Source: JADYZU01 sp964540965 (GTDB lineage Bacteria; Pseudomonadota; Alphaproteobacteria; Rhodobacterales; Rhodobacteraceae). From it: a DNA stretch of 64,000 nucleotides. Location of the stretch: assembly GCA_964540965.1 (NCBI GenBank), contig CAZIOT010000014.1, positions 1 to 64,000 on the forward strand, written 5' to 3'. A program made the translations under genes and the position numbers. The notes under the pieces were generated by a model that was given only the letters and a program-made list of their open reading frames with translations, had not been told where the DNA came from and searched no databases. Positions 1-8,416 of the stretch are shown here, piece after piece (the first letter of the stretch is position 1; each line of letters starts with the position of its first letter).

Positions 1-101
1 CGTCTCACTCGCATGCGCAATGGCCTGGCTCGCCTAAATGAAGACGCCCTCTAGTGTCGGCCAGCCATTGTGGTATCATGTCGCGGGTGCAGAAAAAGGG
101 C

Positions 102-147
102 TTCACACCGTGTCCGGCTCAGGCGATATATCCTGTGAAACATATCG
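102..147 (+). promoter_or_regulatory. Candidate promoter and TetR operator of the first gene
   Basis: CGATAT (124-129) and ATATCG (142-147) form an inverted repeat with a 12-base spacer, just upstream of the start at 164. A weak -35-like TTCACA (102-107) and -10-like GATATA (125-130) are 17 bases apart, so the repeat would overlap the -10 region. That geometry fits autorepression by the TetR protein, but the promoter match is poor. The sequence from 1 to 101 shows no gene I can support. Confidence 0.35.
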
Positions 148-163
148 TGAGCCGGAGGACGGG

Positions 164-745
164 ATGCTCGACCAAGGCGGACTGATCGCGGACCGGCGGC
201 TGCGCAGCGATGCCGACCGCAACCGCCGCGCCATCCTTGTCGCGGCCGAGCGGCTGTTTGCGGAACGCGGCTTTGACGTGCCGCTGGTCGACATCGCCGC
301 CGCTGCCGGCGTCGGTCGCGCCACGCTGCACCGCAACTTCGCCACCCGCAGCGACCTGGCCTTTGCGCTGTTCGAACGCGACATGCAGGACATCCGCGAA
401 CTGGCCGCCAGGCAGACGGGCGAGGTCGGCGATTTCGAGGCGCTGCTCGACCTCAAGCTGCGCTGCTACATCCGTAACGGCGGCCTGGCCGAGGCGGTGC
501 AGCGCCAGCAGCTGACCAAGGATTTCGCGCAGGAACGGGCCGAGGTGGCGGTGATCCTGCACCGCGCCGCGCAACCGGCGATCGCCGCCGGCATCCTGCG
601 GCCCGACCTGACGGTGGGCAGTTTCCTGATCCTGCAGATGGCCATCGGCGGCGTGATGCTGGGCGGTGGCGGCCCCGCCGACCGCGTGACCCGCGCGGCC
701 GAGGTCAAGACCCTGTTGCTGGACGGGTTGAAGCGCGGCCGCTGA
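164..745 (+). CDS. TetR/AcrR family transcriptional regulator
   Basis: Predicted 193-residue one-component repressor. The N-terminal helix-turn-helix is clear: 'NRRAILVAAERLFAERGF' followed by 'PLVDIAAAAGVGRATLHRNF', the usual TetR spacing. The C-terminal ligand domain is not diagnostic, so the effector is unknown. The open frame extends upstream to 38, but the ATG at 164 is preceded by a strong GGAGG and begins just before the DNA-binding domain, so I start there. It converges on the polyprenyl synthase gene with only 9 bases between them. The regulated partner may lie upstream of the window, because no divergent target is visible inside it. Confidence 0.85.
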   Translation: MLDQGGLIADRRLRSDADRNRRAILVAAERLFAERGFDVPLVDIAAAAGVGRATLHRNFATRSDLAFALFERDMQDIRELAARQTGEVGDFEALLDLKLRCYIRNGGLAEAVQRQQLTKDFAQERAEVAVILHRAAQPAIAAGILRPDLTVGSFLILQMAIGGVMLGGGGPADRVTRAAEVKTLLLDGLKRGR

Positions 746-754
746 AACGCCGGC

Positions 755-1753
755 TCAGGCGATCCGCGCCACCACATAATCCGACAGATCGGCCAGCATG
801 TCGCGGATCGCGCCTGCGGGCACCTCCGACAGCGCGGCGCGCGCGCGTCCGGCCCAGTCCAGCGCCGTCGCCCGCGTCGACTCAAGCGCCCCGTGCCGCG
901 CCATGATCTCGCGCGCGCGGTCCAGATCGGCATCCTCGACCTGACGGCGGACGATGGTGCGCTGCCAGAACGCCCGCTCCTCGTCATCGGCAGCGGCAAG
1001 GGCGCGGATCACCGGCAGCGTCAGCTTGCCTTCGCGCAGGTCGTCGCCGGTATTCTTGCCGATGGCACTGGTGCCGCCGTAATCCAGCAGGTCATCGACC
1101 ATCTGAAAGGCGATGCCCAGCGCGTCGCCATAGTCGAACAGCGCCTGTTCGACCGCCGCATCGGCACCGGCAATCACCGCCCCCGCCTGCGTCGCCGCCG
1201 AAAACAGCGCCGCCGTCTTGCCGCGCACCACCTTGAGATAGGTATCCTCGCCCGTCGCCAGATCGCGGGCCGCGGTCAGTTGCAGCACCTCGCCTTCGGC
1301 GATGGTGGCGCTGGCATTGGCCAGGATGTCGAGCACGCGCAAGCTGCCCGGTTCGACCATCAGCTGAAAGGCGCGGGCGAACAGGTAGTCGCCGACAAGG
1401 ACCGAAGACTGGTTGTCCCACAAGAGGTTGGCCGTCGGCCGGCCGCGGCGCTGGGTGCTTTCGTCGACCACATCGTCATGCAACAGCGTGGCGGTGTGGA
1501 TGAATTCGACAGTCGCGGCAAGATGGATATGGAACGGCCCGCCATAGCCGCAGACCCGTGCGGCGGCCAGGCACAGCATCGGCCGCAGCCGTTTTCCGCC
1601 CGCCTCGATCAGATGCGCCGTCACCTGCGGAATCCGCGGCGCATGTTCGCTTGCCATCCGGTCACGGATCAGCGCGTTCACCGCGTCCAGATCGGCGGAC
1701 AGATGGGCGGCAAGCCGTTCGTGCGGCTTGGTGGCGGCGATATCAAGACTCAT
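755..1753 (-). CDS. ispB: Polyprenyl (octaprenyl/decaprenyl-type) diphosphate synthase
   Basis: Trans-prenyltransferase that extends farnesyl or geranylgeranyl diphosphate with isopentenyl diphosphate to make the quinone side chain. The 332-residue protein has the first Asp-rich motif DDVVD at residues 93-97 (after 'TATLLH'), the 'GGKRLRP' substrate-binding stretch near residue 52, and the second Asp-rich motif DDLLD near residue 220. Length and motif order fit the IspB/SdsA/DdsA family. Chain length cannot be read from sequence by eye; alphaproteobacteria usually carry Q10. The start at 1753 (MSLDIAATK) is chosen because a longer frame would overlap the divergent gene at 1796. Confidence 0.9.
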   Translation of the reverse strand: MSLDIAATKPHERLAAHLSADLDAVNALIRDRMASEHAPRIPQVTAHLIEAGGKRLRPMLCLAAARVCGYGGPFHIHLAATVEFIHTATLLHDDVVDESTQRRGRPTANLLWDNQSSVLVGDYLFARAFQLMVEPGSLRVLDILANASATIAEGEVLQLTAARDLATGEDTYLKVVRGKTAALFSAATQAGAVIAGADAAVEQALFDYGDALGIAFQMVDDLLDYGGTSAIGKNTGDDLREGKLTLPVIRALAAADDEERAFWQRTIVRRQVEDADLDRAREIMARHGALESTRATALDWAGRARAALSEVPAGAIRDMLADLSDYVVARIA

Positions 1754-1795
1754 CCCACGCTCGACTTTCTGCGCTTCCCTGCCTAGACGGGGTTC

Positions 1796-2008
1796 ATGAA
1801 AGAACTGCTGCGCACCAACGATCCGACCGAGATCGCCTTTGCCACCGCCCTTCTGGACGGCGAGGGTATAGAATGCTTCACGCTCGACGTAAACACGAGC
1901 GTCCTTGAGGGGTCCTTGGGCATTCTGCCGCGGCGGATCATGGTCATCGACGCCGACTGGGACGAAGCGCGGCAGATCCTGACCGACAACGGGCTGAAAC
2001 TTGGATGA
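1796..2008 (+). CDS. DUF2007 family small protein
   Basis: Seventy-residue protein beginning MKELLRTNDPTEIAFATALL and ending in a 'DADWDEARQIL' helix, the pattern of the DUF2007 (putative signal-transducing) family, which is related to PII-like folds. No enzymatic motif is present and the role is unknown. It is divergent from the prenyl synthase gene (42 bases between starts) and overlaps the start of the downstream methyltransferase gene by 8 bases, so the two are almost certainly co-transcribed. This pairing is common in Rhodobacteraceae, which is family knowledge rather than something shown here. Confidence 0.8.
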   Translation: MKELLRTNDPTEIAFATALLDGEGIECFTLDVNTSVLEGSLGILPRRIMVIDADWDEARQILTDNGLKLG

Positions 2009-2753
2009 GCTGACGCGCGACGCCTTTCTTGCGGGGCGCGCGATGGTCTGGCAGCCGCGCACCGGCTTTCGTTCGGGCGCCGATGCGGTGTTGCTTGCCG
2101 CGGCGGTCCCGGCGCTGGCCGGCCAGCAGGTGCTTGAACTTGGCTGCGGCGCCGGCGCGGCGGCGCTTTGCCTGTGCGCGCGGGTGCCGGGCGCTACGGT
2201 GACCGGGCTCGAGCTTCAGCCGGCCTATGCTGCGCTTGCCCGCCGCAATGCCGCGGAAAACCACGCCGCGCTGACCGTTCTTGACGGCGATGTCGCCGCC
2301 CCGCCCGCCATTGTCAGGGCGCGGTCCTTTGACCATGTGATGATGAACCCGCCCTATTTCCGGCGCGAGCCCGGCGGTCAGGCGCAGGACGCACGCCGCG
2401 AGACCGCGCTGGGCGAGGGGCTGCCCCTTGCAGTCTGGATCGCCACCGCCATCCGCCGGCTGCGGTCCGAAGGCTGGCTGACCCTGATCCACCGCGCCGA
2501 GCGGCTGGCCGATGTGCTGGCGGCACTGGACGGGCGCATGGGATCGCTGCGCATCCGGCCGCTGGCGCCGCGCAGCGGACGCGACGCGCTGAGCGTCATC
2601 GTGCAGGCGAGGAAGGGCGGCCGCGCGCCCCTGCGCCTGCTTGCGCCGCTGGTCCTGCACCGGGGCGACCACCACCCCGGCGACACGCCGCATTTCACCG
2701 AAATGGCCGCCGCGATCCTGCACGACGGCGCCGTTTTGCCGATGGACGGCTGA
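2001..2753 (+). CDS. TrmN6-like SAM-dependent methyltransferase
   Basis: Class I methyltransferase of 250 residues. It has the SAM-binding motif 'VLELGCGAGAAALCL' near residue 35 and the N6-amino methylase motif NPPYF near residue 116. The N-terminal 'TRDAFLAGRAMVWQPRTGFRSGADAVLLAA' matches the tRNA1(Val) adenine-37 N6-methyltransferase (TrmN6/YfiC) group, which supports the TTG start at 2001; the next in-frame ATG at 2043 would remove this conserved stretch. Translation is probably coupled to the overlapping DUF2007 gene. Its substrate could be another RNA or protein, so I do not assign a firm gene symbol. Confidence 0.8.
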   Translation: MDELTRDAFLAGRAMVWQPRTGFRSGADAVLLAAAVPALAGQQVLELGCGAGAAALCLCARVPGATVTGLELQPAYAALARRNAAENHAALTVLDGDVAAPPAIVRARSFDHVMMNPPYFRREPGGQAQDARRETALGEGLPLAVWIATAIRRLRSEGWLTLIHRAERLADVLAALDGRMGSLRIRPLAPRSGRDALSVIVQARKGGRAPLRLLAPLVLHRGDHHPGDTPHFTEMAAAILHDGAVLPMDG

Positions 2754-2872
2754 TCCTTTCGCAACATTCCGCGATAGTGCTTGCGATTGTAACGAACGCA
2801 CCCAAATCAGATGACACGGGCAAAAAATTGTGCTGCACTTGACGTGCGAGCCATCAACCGGAGGAGTGCCTC

Positions 2873-3040
2873 ATGAGCCTGACGTCGCATCTTACCGAAC
2901 TGCGCAAGAAACATCAGTCGCTGTCCGATGCGGTGGAAACCGCGCAGCGCCAGCCGGCGGTCGATGACCTCGAAATCGCCAGGCTCAAGAAGCAGAAACT
3001 TCAGCTCAAGGAAGAAATCACCCGTCTTTCGCCGCATTGA
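2873..3040 (+). CDS. DUF465 (YdcH-like) small coiled-coil protein
   Basis: Short 55-residue gene: MSLTSHLTELRKKHQSLSDA, then an acidic stretch, then 'DDLEIARLKKQKLQLKEEITRL'. This is the DUF465 pattern (a helical hairpin rich in Lys and Leu). GGAGG lies 9 bases before the ATG, a strong start. The family is widespread in alphaproteobacteria and its function is not established. Its last 23 bases overlap the 3' end of the convergent transporter gene. The 119 bases upstream are relatively AT-rich and probably hold its promoter. Confidence 0.8.
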   Translation: MSLTSHLTELRKKHQSLSDAVETAQRQPAVDDLEIARLKKQKLQLKEEITRLSPH

Positions 3041-3902
3041 CGCCCGATCCGGCGCGTGCGGCCAGGGCCGCGCCTCCGACGATCAGAACCGCGGCCGCAG
3101 CCAGTTGCCAGCGCGCCGCGGCCGTTCCCGACAGGACAAGTATCAGGGTCGACAAAAGCGGCGCGGCATAGCTGGCCACGCCCAGAAACGGCAGGTCGCC
3201 GCGTTTCATCCCGATATCCCAGGTAAAGAACGCCGCGCCCAGCGGGCCAAGGCCAAGGGCGAGGACCGCCAGCCATCCGCCCGCGCCCTGCGGCCATGCG
3301 GTCGCCTCAAGCGCCAGATGCGACAGGCCCGACAGCACCGCGGTGACAAGGCAGAAGATCGTCACCGCCTCGGTCGGGACGTTGCCAAAGCGGCGCGACC
3401 CCACCGAATAGATCGCCCAGATCACGGCGCAGGCCAGCGCCAGCCCGTATCCCGGCAGCGACGCCGCCTGAAACCCGGCGCCGCCGCCGCCGATCAGGAT
3501 CAGCGCCACCCCGGCAAAGGCCAGAAGCGCGCCCAGCACATGCGGCGCCCCGATCCGCTCGCCCGGCAACAGGCCCGACAAGAGCACGATGAACAGCGGC
3601 CAGAGATAGGCGATCAGCCCGGCCTCGGCCGCGGGGGCAAGGCGCAGGGCGCTGAAATAGCAGAAATGATAGCCGAACAGACCGGCGATGCCGAACAACA
3701 TCGCCCGCGGAGGCACCCGCGCCAGCAGATGCAACCGCCCGGTCGCGACGGTCCAGATCAGACCGAAGACGCCACCGACGGCGAAACACAGGGCAGTCAG
3801 CAGGAACGGCGGCACCGGGGCGGTGCGCACCGTCAGGACGGCAAGAACCGACCACATCAGGATGGCGGTGAAACCGATGGCCGTGGCGCGCTTGCGGGTC
3901 AT
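3018..3902 (-). CDS. EamA/DMT family exporter, YddG-like
   Basis: Inner-membrane transporter of 294 residues with about ten hydrophobic segments in two EamA halves. The stretch 'YHFCYFSALRLAPAAEAGLIAYLWPLFIVLL' resembles the aromatic amino-acid exporter YddG, so a metabolite or amino-acid export role is likely but not proven. It lies 31 bases after the ATP-grasp gene on the same strand and may be the last gene of the phaA-phaB transcript. Its 3' end overlaps the DUF465 gene tail to tail by 23 bases. Confidence 0.8.
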   Translation of the reverse strand: MTRKRATAIGFTAILMWSVLAVLTVRTAPVPPFLLTALCFAVGGVFGLIWTVATGRLHLLARVPPRAMLFGIAGLFGYHFCYFSALRLAPAAEAGLIAYLWPLFIVLLSGLLPGERIGAPHVLGALLAFAGVALILIGGGGAGFQAASLPGYGLALACAVIWAIYSVGSRRFGNVPTEAVTIFCLVTAVLSGLSHLALEATAWPQGAGGWLAVLALGLGPLGAAFFTWDIGMKRGDLPFLGVASYAAPLLSTLILVLSGTAAARWQLAAAAVLIVGGAALAARAGSGVNAAKDG

Positions 3903-3933
3903 GCAAGCGGCACTAGCACAACCTCGGAGGCCG

Positions 3934-5052
3934 TCAATCGCCGCCGCCGACCGCCGCCTGCCGCGCCTTGATCCGTGCCGCCCAGGGCGCCGTCATCAGG
4001 CCGCCGCGGCTGGCCTTCTGCCAGACATCGTGATGGGGGTTGGCATTGACCTCGGAAATCAGCGCGCCGCCCTCGGTCAGGAACACGTCCCAGCCCAGCA
4101 TGCCATGGCCCGGCATCGCCGCATGACCGGCCAGCACCACCGCCACTGCCTGATCGAAATGCGGGAGGGCATAGCCGGTCAGGCTTTCGTCCGGGTTCTG
4201 CCAATGCGTCACGTCCGGCCCGGCAGGATCGTCAAGACGGCGGATCGCGCCGACGATGCCGGTCGCGGCATCGACCCGCGCCCAGCCACGGCGCCCCTCG
4301 GTCGGGCCGTCGTGCATCTCGCCCGGTGCCGGGCATTTCAGCACCGCATACAGGACGGCCGGCCCGCCGGCCTGCATCAGGGTGACAAGGCGCAAAGACC
4401 CGGTCGCCGCGCCCAGATGGGCGCCTAGGCCGGGGGCATTCGCCACCCGCGGCTGGAACAGGAAACCGGCCGACCAGTCGCGCATGATCTCGGCGGCGAG
4501 CGCCGTCACCGCCACCTCGCGCCCGTTCATCAGCCGCAGCTGGCCGGGCCCGCCCGGCCCGGCAATCCCCACCGCCCCCTTGGACCGCGACGACCGCAGC
4601 GGCTTGCCGAACATGCCATCAGGCCCGATGCCCGACAGGAAGGCCGTGAGCGCCGCCTCGTCCCGCAGATCGCCCTCGGGGCCAAAGACCGCCGCCACCG
4701 GCGCCACCGGCAGGCCAAGTCCCCCCAGATGGCGCAGAGTGGCGATCTTGTCCTCGATCACCGCATCAAGCTGCGGCAGGCGGCGGTCGCGCAGGCTGTC
4801 ATTCAACGCCCGGTTGCGACTGGCCGGCAGGAAGGTGGCGATGACGTCGCGGGTCACACCGGGGCGCCACAAGGCATAGGACAAGTATTCCTCGACCGTC
4901 AGGCCGCTGCGCCGCAACCGCAGCAGCCGCCACCACAGGCCGAACGGCCCCGGCCCGCCGTGGCGGACGGTATAGGCGACAAGCGTGGCAAGATCGGCCT
5001 TGCCGACCTTGCCGCCGGTCAGGATCAGGTCAGGAAAGGTATTGTCCGCCAT
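3934..5052 (-). CDS. Sugar-transfer-associated ATP-grasp protein
   Basis: Predicted 372-residue ATP-grasp enzyme. The C-terminal half has 'GHGMLGWDVFLTEGGALISEVNANPHHD', where the Asp, Glu and Asn are the typical metal/ATP-binding positions, and 'MFGKPLRSSRSKGA' near residue 150 gives the nucleotide-binding Lys. This matches the ATPgrasp_ST family, often found near polysaccharide genes; the actual acceptor is unknown. The ATG at 5052 lies inside the last 23 bases of phaB, so the two genes overlap and are co-transcribed. No polysaccharide gene is nearby; the link to polyhydroxybutyrate genes is only positional. Confidence 0.75.
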   Translation of the reverse strand: MADNTFPDLILTGGKVGKADLATLVAYTVRHGGPGPFGLWWRLLRLRRSGLTVEEYLSYALWRPGVTRDVIATFLPASRNRALNDSLRDRRLPQLDAVIEDKIATLRHLGGLGLPVAPVAAVFGPEGDLRDEAALTAFLSGIGPDGMFGKPLRSSRSKGAVGIAGPGGPGQLRLMNGREVAVTALAAEIMRDWSAGFLFQPRVANAPGLGAHLGAATGSLRLVTLMQAGGPAVLYAVLKCPAPGEMHDGPTEGRRGWARVDAATGIVGAIRRLDDPAGPDVTHWQNPDESLTGYALPHFDQAVAVVLAGHAAMPGHGMLGWDVFLTEGGALISEVNANPHHDVWQKASRGGLMTAPWAARIKARQAAVGGGD

Positions 5053-5755
5053 TGGCACTGATCGTCGAGCCGGTGATGAAGCCGGATTGGTCCGCGGCAA
5101 GGAAGACCACGCAACGGGCGATCTCCTCGGCCTCGCCCAGGCGACCGACCGGGATCTGCGGCAGGATCACCTCGTTCAGCACCTTTTCCGGCACCGCCTG
5201 CACCATCTCGGTATTGATATAGCCGGGGCAGATGGCGTTGACGGTGATGCCGGCCCGCGCCCCTTCCAGCGCCAGCGCCTTGGTGAAACCGATGTCGCCG
5301 GCCTTGGCGGCCGAGTAGTTCACCTGCCCGAACTGGCCCTTCTGGCCGTTGATCGAAGAGATGTTGACGATCCGGCCGAACTTGCGCTCGCGCATGCCGG
5401 GCCAGACGCTATGGGTCATGTTGAACAGGCCCGAGAGATTGGTGTTGATGACTTCGGACCATTGCTGCGGCGTCATCTTGTGGAACGGCGCATCGCGGGT
5501 GATGCCGGCATTGTTCACCAGAACATCGACCGGCCCCAGTTGCGCGGCCACCTGCGCCACGCCGGCGGCACAGGCGGCATAATCGGACACGTCCCATTTG
5601 AAGGTGGCGATGCCGGTTTCGGCGGTAAAGGCGGCAGCGGCGGCATCATTGCCGGCATAGGTCGCGGCAACCGCATAACCCTGCGCCTTCAGCGCCTTGG
5701 AAATCGCCGCGCCGATACCGCGCGACCCTCCCGTCACCAATGCAACTCGGGGCAT
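5030..5755 (-). CDS. phaB: Acetoacetyl-CoA reductase
   Basis: NADPH-dependent reduction of acetoacetyl-CoA to (R)-3-hydroxybutyryl-CoA, the second step of polyhydroxybutyrate synthesis. The 241-residue short-chain dehydrogenase has TGGSRGIG (8-15), NNAG (81-84) and Tyr147-x3-Lys151. The stretch 'NISSINGQKGQFGQVNYSAAK' is characteristic of PhaB rather than FabG. The start at 5755 has a good GGAGGAAGG ribosome-binding site; six upstream codons are discarded. It follows phaA after 211 bases containing a long perfect palindrome. Confidence 0.95.
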   Translation of the reverse strand: MPRVALVTGGSRGIGAAISKALKAQGYAVAATYAGNDAAAAAFTAETGIATFKWDVSDYAACAAGVAQVAAQLGPVDVLVNNAGITRDAPFHKMTPQQWSEVINTNLSGLFNMTHSVWPGMRERKFGRIVNISSINGQKGQFGQVNYSAAKAGDIGFTKALALEGARAGITVNAICPGYINTEMVQAVPEKVLNEVILPQIPVGRLGEAEEIARCVVFLAADQSGFITGSTISANGGQYLS

Positions 5756-5928
5756 CGAACCTTCCTCCCTCAAGAAATCCGACCATATGGAAAAACTGTA
5801 TGCGGCCCCGGATGTATCCGCAACTGCGGTTTCCGAGACAGGTCAGGGCGTTGCGGGCTGCCGGAACGGGACGGATCCAGCAGAAACGGCCGGGCCCAGA
5901 GCGCCGGCCGCACTGCAGGCCAATGCAA

Positions 5929-5956
5929 CATGGCAAGGGCCGCGGCCCTTGCCATG
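5929..5956. repeat. Perfect 28-bp palindrome between phaA and phaB
   Basis: Fourteen-base arms (CATGGCAAGGGCCG and its exact complement) meet without a loop, midway in the 211-base gap between phaA and phaB. On the transcribed (minus) strand it would fold into a very stable hairpin. No run of U follows, so it is not a standard intrinsic terminator; an mRNA-processing or stability element separating phaA and phaB expression, or a protein-binding site, is possible. Confidence 0.7.
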
Positions 5957-5966
5957 GCAGGTCAGC

Positions 5967-7139
5967 CTAGCGTTCGACGCAAAGCGCCACGCCCATGCCG
6001 CCGCCGATGCAGAGCGTCGCCAACCCCTTTTTCGCGCCGCGGCGCTTCATCTCGAACAGGAGGGTGTTCAGCACCCGCGCGCCCGAGGCACCGATCGGAT
6101 GGCCGATGGCGATGGCGCCGCCGTTGACGTTGACGATCGAAGGATCCCAGCCCATGTCCTTGTTCACCGCGCAGGCCTGCGCCGCGAAAGCCTCGTTCGC
6201 CTCGACCAGGTCAAGGTCGCCGACCGACCAGCCGGCCTTTTCAAGCGCCTTGCGGCTGGCATGGATCGGCCCGACGCCCATGATCGCCGGGTCAAGGCCT
6301 GCGGTGGCATAGGAGGCGATGCGGGCCAGCGGCTCGATCCCGCGCCGCGCCGCCTCGTCCTCGGACATGAGCAGGACCGCGGCGGCACCGTCGTTGATGC
6401 CGCTGGCGTTGCCGGCGGTCACGGTGCCGTCCTTGAGGAAGGCGGGGCGCAGCTTCTGCATCCCTTCCAGCGTCGCACCGTGGCGGATGTATTCGTCGGC
6501 ATCGACGGTCACATCACCCTTCCTGCCCTTGATGATGAAGGGCACGATTTCCTCGGCAAAACGGCCGGCCTTCTGCGCCGCCTCGGCCTTGTTCTGGCTG
6601 GCAAGCGCGAATTCGTCCTGCATCTCGCGGGTGATCTGCCATTTCGCGGCGACGTTTTCCGCGGTCTGGCCCATGTGATAGCCGTTGAAGGCATCCCAGA
6701 GCCCGTCCTTGATCATCGTGTCGATGAAGCTGAGGTCGCCCATCTTGTGCCCTGCGCGCAGGGTCTGGGCATGGGGCGAGAGGGTCATGTTCTCCTGCCC
6801 GCCGGCGGCGATGATCTGCGCATCGCCGAGAAGGATATGCTGCGCGCCCAGCGCCACCGCGCGCAGTCCCGAACCGCAGACCTGGTTGAGGCTCCAGGCC
6901 GCGCTTTCCTGCGGCAGACCGGCCTTGATATGCGCCTGCCGCGCCGGGTTCTGCCCCTGCGCGGCGGTCAGCACCTGGCCAAGGATCGTCTCGCTGACCT
7001 CGGCCTTGTCGATGCCGGCCCGGTCGACGACCGCGGACAGGACCGCGGCGCCCAGATCATGCGCCGGCGTGGAGGCGAAGGCTCCGCCGAAAGAGCCGAC
7101 GGCGGTGCGGGCGGCGGATGCGATGACGACTTTGGTCAT
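5967..7139 (-). CDS. phaA: Acetyl-CoA acetyltransferase (beta-ketothiolase)
   Basis: Condenses two acetyl-CoA to acetoacetyl-CoA, the first step of polyhydroxybutyrate synthesis. The 390-residue length is standard for biosynthetic thiolases. Catalytic residues are all present: Cys88 in 'LNQVCGSGLR', His347 in 'GHPIGASGAR' and Cys377 in 'LCIGGGMG'. A GAGGAG ribosome-binding site precedes the ATG. It leads the operon phaA-phaB-ATP-grasp. No phaC, phaP or phaR is in the window. Confidence 0.95.
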   Translation of the reverse strand: MTKVVIASAARTAVGSFGGAFASTPAHDLGAAVLSAVVDRAGIDKAEVSETILGQVLTAAQGQNPARQAHIKAGLPQESAAWSLNQVCGSGLRAVALGAQHILLGDAQIIAAGGQENMTLSPHAQTLRAGHKMGDLSFIDTMIKDGLWDAFNGYHMGQTAENVAAKWQITREMQDEFALASQNKAEAAQKAGRFAEEIVPFIIKGRKGDVTVDADEYIRHGATLEGMQKLRPAFLKDGTVTAGNASGINDGAAAVLLMSEDEAARRGIEPLARIASYATAGLDPAIMGVGPIHASRKALEKAGWSVGDLDLVEANEAFAAQACAVNKDMGWDPSIVNVNGGAIAIGHPIGASGARVLNTLLFEMKRRGAKKGLATLCIGGGMGVALCVER

Positions 7140-7201
7140 GGAGGGCTCCTCTCAAGAATCCATGAAGGCGGCGCCTCGGGTCGCTCGCGCCGGACGGTCC
7201 C

Positions 7202-7230
7202 TGCATAGGACGCCGCGCGGCAAGGGGCAA
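7202..7230 (-). promoter_or_regulatory. Candidate phaA promoter
   Basis: Read on the minus strand, TTGCCC (7230-7225) and TATGCA (7207-7202) are separated by 17 bases, about 63 bases before the phaA start. The -10 match is only partial, so this is a suggestion. Nothing else in 7140-7280 looks like a gene. Confidence 0.35.
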
Positions 7231-7280
7231 ACGCTTTCGCAGATGCAGCATGGCGGGCGCCGGGCCGCAGGCCCGGCGGA

Positions 7281-7518
7281 AGGAAGAAGGGGGGCCTTCC
7301 GCCCCCCTCTGCGCCTTGCGGCGCATTCACCCCCCGAGGATATTTCCGGACGAAGAATGAGGAACAGAAGCTCACACTCATTCTTCGTCCATAACGTGTT
7401 GCCGCGCTCTCGGACCGATGGCGAGCACGGCAACACACCCCGCCGGAGGCAAACCTGAGGAGGAGCCGCAAGGCGACGACGAGGCAAGGACTCATGCGCG
7501 AAAGCGCATTCCGCAAGG
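7281..7518 (+). repeat. Dispersed structured repeat, copy 1
   Basis: First of three copies of an intergenic element (others at 32089-32273 and 36481-36711). It contains five consecutive inverted repeats: 7289-7307 (GGGGGGC/GCCCCCC), 7310-7325 (TGCGCC-TTGC-GGCGCA), 7349-7389 (13-base arms GACGAAGAATGAG), 7396-7436 (GTGTTGCCG/CGGCAACAC with an inner GCTC/GAGC) and 7494-7509 (ATGCGC-GAAA-GCGCAT). The conserved single-stranded block CCCCCCGAGGATATTT links the second and third hairpins. It fills the gap between phaA and the 3' end of the EAL gene. There is no open frame that belongs to it. Confidence 0.85.
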
Positions 7519-7519
7519 T

Positions 7520-8314
7520 CTACAGCGTCGGTTTCGGCCGGCCGAAGTGATAGCCCTGCAGGCAATCGACGCCGATCCGGGTCAGCAGCTCTGCCTCGGC
7601 CGCGGTTTCCACGCCTTCGGCGACGGCGAACATCTCGAACTGGTGGGCCACGGTCACCAGCGCCTCGGCCAGCACCTGGTTGTCGGGATTCTGGTCGATG
7701 CCCTGCACGAAAAGGGCGTCGATCTTGACCAGATCGAACAGGAAATCCTTGAGGTGGCGGAAGGCCGTCAGCCCGGCGCCGAAATCGTCCAGCGCAAAGG
7801 CCACGCCGCGCGGCTGCATTTCCGCCATGAAACGCATCACCACCTCGGGCAGCAGCATCGCCGAGCCTTCCGAGATCTCCAGGATCAGCCGCGCACCAAC
7901 GCCCTTGTCGCCCTTGAGCCCCGATTCCAGCATCCGCCGCCAGCGCGCATCGCCGATCGAGCGGGCTGACATGTTGATCGCCAGCCGCAGCCCCGGATTG
8001 CGCCGCAGCATGTCGAGCCCCAGCCGCAGCGCCGCAGCGTCGATGTCGCGGCCGATGCCGGTATCCTCGACCTCAGCCATGAAGCTGCCGGCGCGGATCG
8101 GCCGCCCCGCTTCGTCGAGCAGGCGGATGAAGCCTTCGTAGAAGGCGATCTTCCGCCCGTCCCGCGCGGTCAGCACCGGCTGGAAGGCCAGTTGCGCCCG
8201 GTTGCGCGACAGGGCATCGGCCACCATCGCCGGAATGTCCCGGTCCTGCGCCGCCAGCGCATAGCTGAACGGGTCGAGCGGCTCTGCCGGGGCTGTGCTG
8301 TCGGATCCGCGCAT
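7520..8314 (-). CDS. EAL-domain c-di-GMP phosphodiesterase
   Basis: A 264-residue stand-alone EAL domain with no membrane segment and no GGDEF partner. Signature residues are present although the motif itself is degenerate: E60 in 'YEGFIRL' (EGF in place of EAL), Asn in 'INMSARS', Glu in 'LEISEG', Asp-Asp in 'DDFGAG', Lys in 'VKIDALF', Glu in 'EGVE' and Gln in 'LQGYHFGRP'. Since the metal ligands and catalytic Glu/Lys are kept, hydrolysis of c-di-GMP is plausible. The start at 8314 (MRGSDS) is chosen because upstream sequence overlaps the divergent tag gene. Confidence 0.85.
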   Translation of the reverse strand: MRGSDSTAPAEPLDPFSYALAAQDRDIPAMVADALSRNRAQLAFQPVLTARDGRKIAFYEGFIRLLDEAGRPIRAGSFMAEVEDTGIGRDIDAAALRLGLDMLRRNPGLRLAINMSARSIGDARWRRMLESGLKGDKGVGARLILEISEGSAMLLPEVVMRFMAEMQPRGVAFALDDFGAGLTAFRHLKDFLFDLVKIDALFVQGIDQNPDNQVLAEALVTVAHQFEMFAVAEGVETAAEAELLTRIGVDCLQGYHFGRPKPTL

Positions 8315-8416
8315 CGTCCTGTCCCGTGGCTTTGCGCCAGATTGCGCCACAGGCCCTAAGGTTGCGTTAAGGGCGGCGATTTGCGAAAAACCCGCGATAT
8401 TATCCGGGGGGCGGTG

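Noticed and set aside
7136..7565. Small open frames inside the dispersed repeats (7.3, 32.1 and 36.5 kb)
   Set aside because: They are different in every copy and reflect only the GC-rich hairpins; conservation is at the level of base pairing, not of protein.
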